DNA of 31,584 bases from Cylindrobasidium torrendii FP15055 ss-10 (lineage: Eukaryota > Basidiomycota > Agaricomycetes > Agaricales > Physalacriaceae): the NCBI GenBank assembly GCA_000934385.1, contig KN880699.1, positions 1-31,584 of the forward strand, in the 5' to 3' direction. The notes under the pieces are model-generated. The model was not told the origin of the DNA. It saw nothing but the letters and a program-made list of their open reading frames with translations, and did not search any database. Below are positions 30,816-31,584 of this stretch, in pieces. Position numbers and translations under genes: made by a program. Numbering within the stretch: position 1 is the stretch's first letter; each line of letters opens with the position of its first letter.

Positions 30816-30936
30816 ATTTGATATCTCCCAAGGGCATTTGTTCCAGATTAGTACGAGCCTCCATGCCGGCCTTAAATTGTACGAAACAGTCAGCTCAAAT
30901 TTGTGATTGATATTGATATAATACCCTAAGTCTTGT

Positions 30937-30943
30937 TATAAAG
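30937..30943 (+). promoter_or_regulatory. TATA box of paralogue 3
   Basis: TATAAAG, 162 bp upstream of the ATG at 31099. Confidence 0.4.
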
Positions 30944-31098
30944 GGACAGCATTCTACTACTCCAAGTAAGCATTAGCATCGGCTTGCGGATCGAAATACG
31001 GCAAGCGACGACACGAGGTCGCTATCACTGCCCCATCTTGACTGCCCACTCCCAACACACTCTCAGCAGCATACTCCCACGCGGCCTCTCTCTAGAAG

Positions 31099-31584
31099 AT
31101 GGCGTCTCTTCCTCCAGAGATCAAGGCAAAGATCATTGACCTACTCGAGGGCGACGAGGAGATAAACAAATTCAGGTTGCACCGCGGCGTGTACAGTGCA
31201 CTATCCCTTCTGTGGCCAGATGCTTTATTCCGGATCCGTGAGCACCGTTTCAAGGCTGTCCTCTTAACGAGACCCGCCGGTGTACGCCATTTACTGGAAA
31301 TAATCGAAGGCGCGCCTTCTATCGGTGCAATGGTTCGGGAAGTTAGCGTGAGAGTATACTACGGCGGAGCAACAGAGGAAGAGCTTTATGGTTGCCCCGA
31401 CCTGCCTCAACTGTTGTCCGCTTTTCACAAAATCACCAGCGTCTCCCTTCGAAGTCTTCCTGGCTCGAGCATGAGCCTCATCTCCTGCATTCCCGAGCCT
31501 ACAGTCGTTACGGATGTCTGCCTTGACATCTCGGACGTAACAGTGGACAGCGTTCTTAACAGTCTCATGGCATTCCCCGCCATG
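31099..31584 (+). CDS. F-box-like/LRR-like paralogue 3, cut by window end
   Basis: Open for 162 codons from ATG 31099 to the window edge with no stop. It starts MASLPPEIKAKIIDLLEGDE and keeps ALSLLWPDALFRIREHRFKA, HLLEIIEGAPSIGAMVREV and VTDVCLDISDVTVDSVL, in the same order as copies 1 and 2. It is more diverged: HRGVYSALSLL replaces CREYGALSLL, and there is extra sequence around YYGGATEEELYG. The region with the intron lies outside the window, so its donor type cannot be seen. Confidence 0.85.
   Translation, partial: MASLPPEIKAKIIDLLEGDEEINKFRLHRGVYSALSLLWPDALFRIREHRFKAVLLTRPAGVRHLLEIIEGAPSIGAMVREVSVRVYYGGATEEELYGCPDLPQLLSAFHKITSVSLRSLPGSSMSLISCIPEPTVVTDVCLDISDVTVDSVLNSLMAFPAM

Noticed and set aside
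1..31584. CRISPR arrays, insertion sequences, integrases, prophage or viral genes.
   Set aside because: None were seen; the window is intron-rich fungal nuclear DNA without transposase or reverse transcriptase motifs.

Overview
The window looks like nuclear DNA of a basidiomycete fungus, most likely an Agaricomycete. The genes are dense and alternate between strands. Nearly all are broken by short GT-AG introns, mostly 45-60 nt, with CTGAC/CTAAC-type branch sites. The proteins are typically fungal: a Sos7 kinetochore subunit, a Swa2-type auxilin, a Zn2Cys6 regulator, a Tda3-like oxidoreductase, and F-box proteins of the kind expanded in mushrooms. I rebuilt the exon structures by hand. In every complete model the exon lengths sum to a multiple of three with no internal stop.

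Layout. 1-473 (+): end of a gene running in from the left, possibly a SAC3/PCI-type protein. 536-1710 (-): Sos7-like kinetochore protein. 2202-3437 (+): GroES-like medium-chain dehydrogenase/reductase. 3935-5101 (+): AIF/FSP1-like flavoprotein. 5488-7062 (-): F-box protein. 7428-10110 (-): auxilin (Swa2-like; clathrin motifs, UBA, TPR, J domain). 10569-11534 (-): mitochondrial-type hotdog thioesterase. 11535-12905: the largest non-coding gap. 12906-14861 (+): Zn2Cys6 transcription factor. 15227-17429 (-): PPPDE-thioredoxin-PUL fusion protein. 17712-19563 (+): cytochrome b5-desaturase of the sphingolipid delta-8 type. 19804-23165 (+): REV1. 23411-24395 (-): G-patch nucleolar protein. 24497-25776 (+): Tda3-like FAD oxidoreductase. 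26011-27503 (+): coiled-coil C2H2 zinc-finger protein. 28000-31584 (+): tandem array of at least three F-box-like paralogues, the last cut by the window edge.

How the genes relate. Most are unlinked housekeeping functions: chromosome segregation, clathrin uncoating, translesion synthesis, ubiquitin/SUMO-type proteolysis, membrane lipid desaturation and ribosome biogenesis. I see no PKS, NRPS, terpene synthase or transporter beside the Zn2Cys6 factor, so this is not a recognisable biosynthetic cluster. Several gene pairs are divergent. The closest pair is the G-patch and Tda3-like genes, with 101 bp between their start codons.

I found no clearly new system. The most interesting points are the F-box-like array, where one copy has a GC-AG intron at the site of its neighbour's GT-AG intron; the PPPDE-Trx-PUL protein with a 13-nt exon; an unusual splice region in the C2H2 gene; a 4-nt uORF/start overlap on REV1; and a 45-nt, stop-free, in-frame intron in the desaturase.
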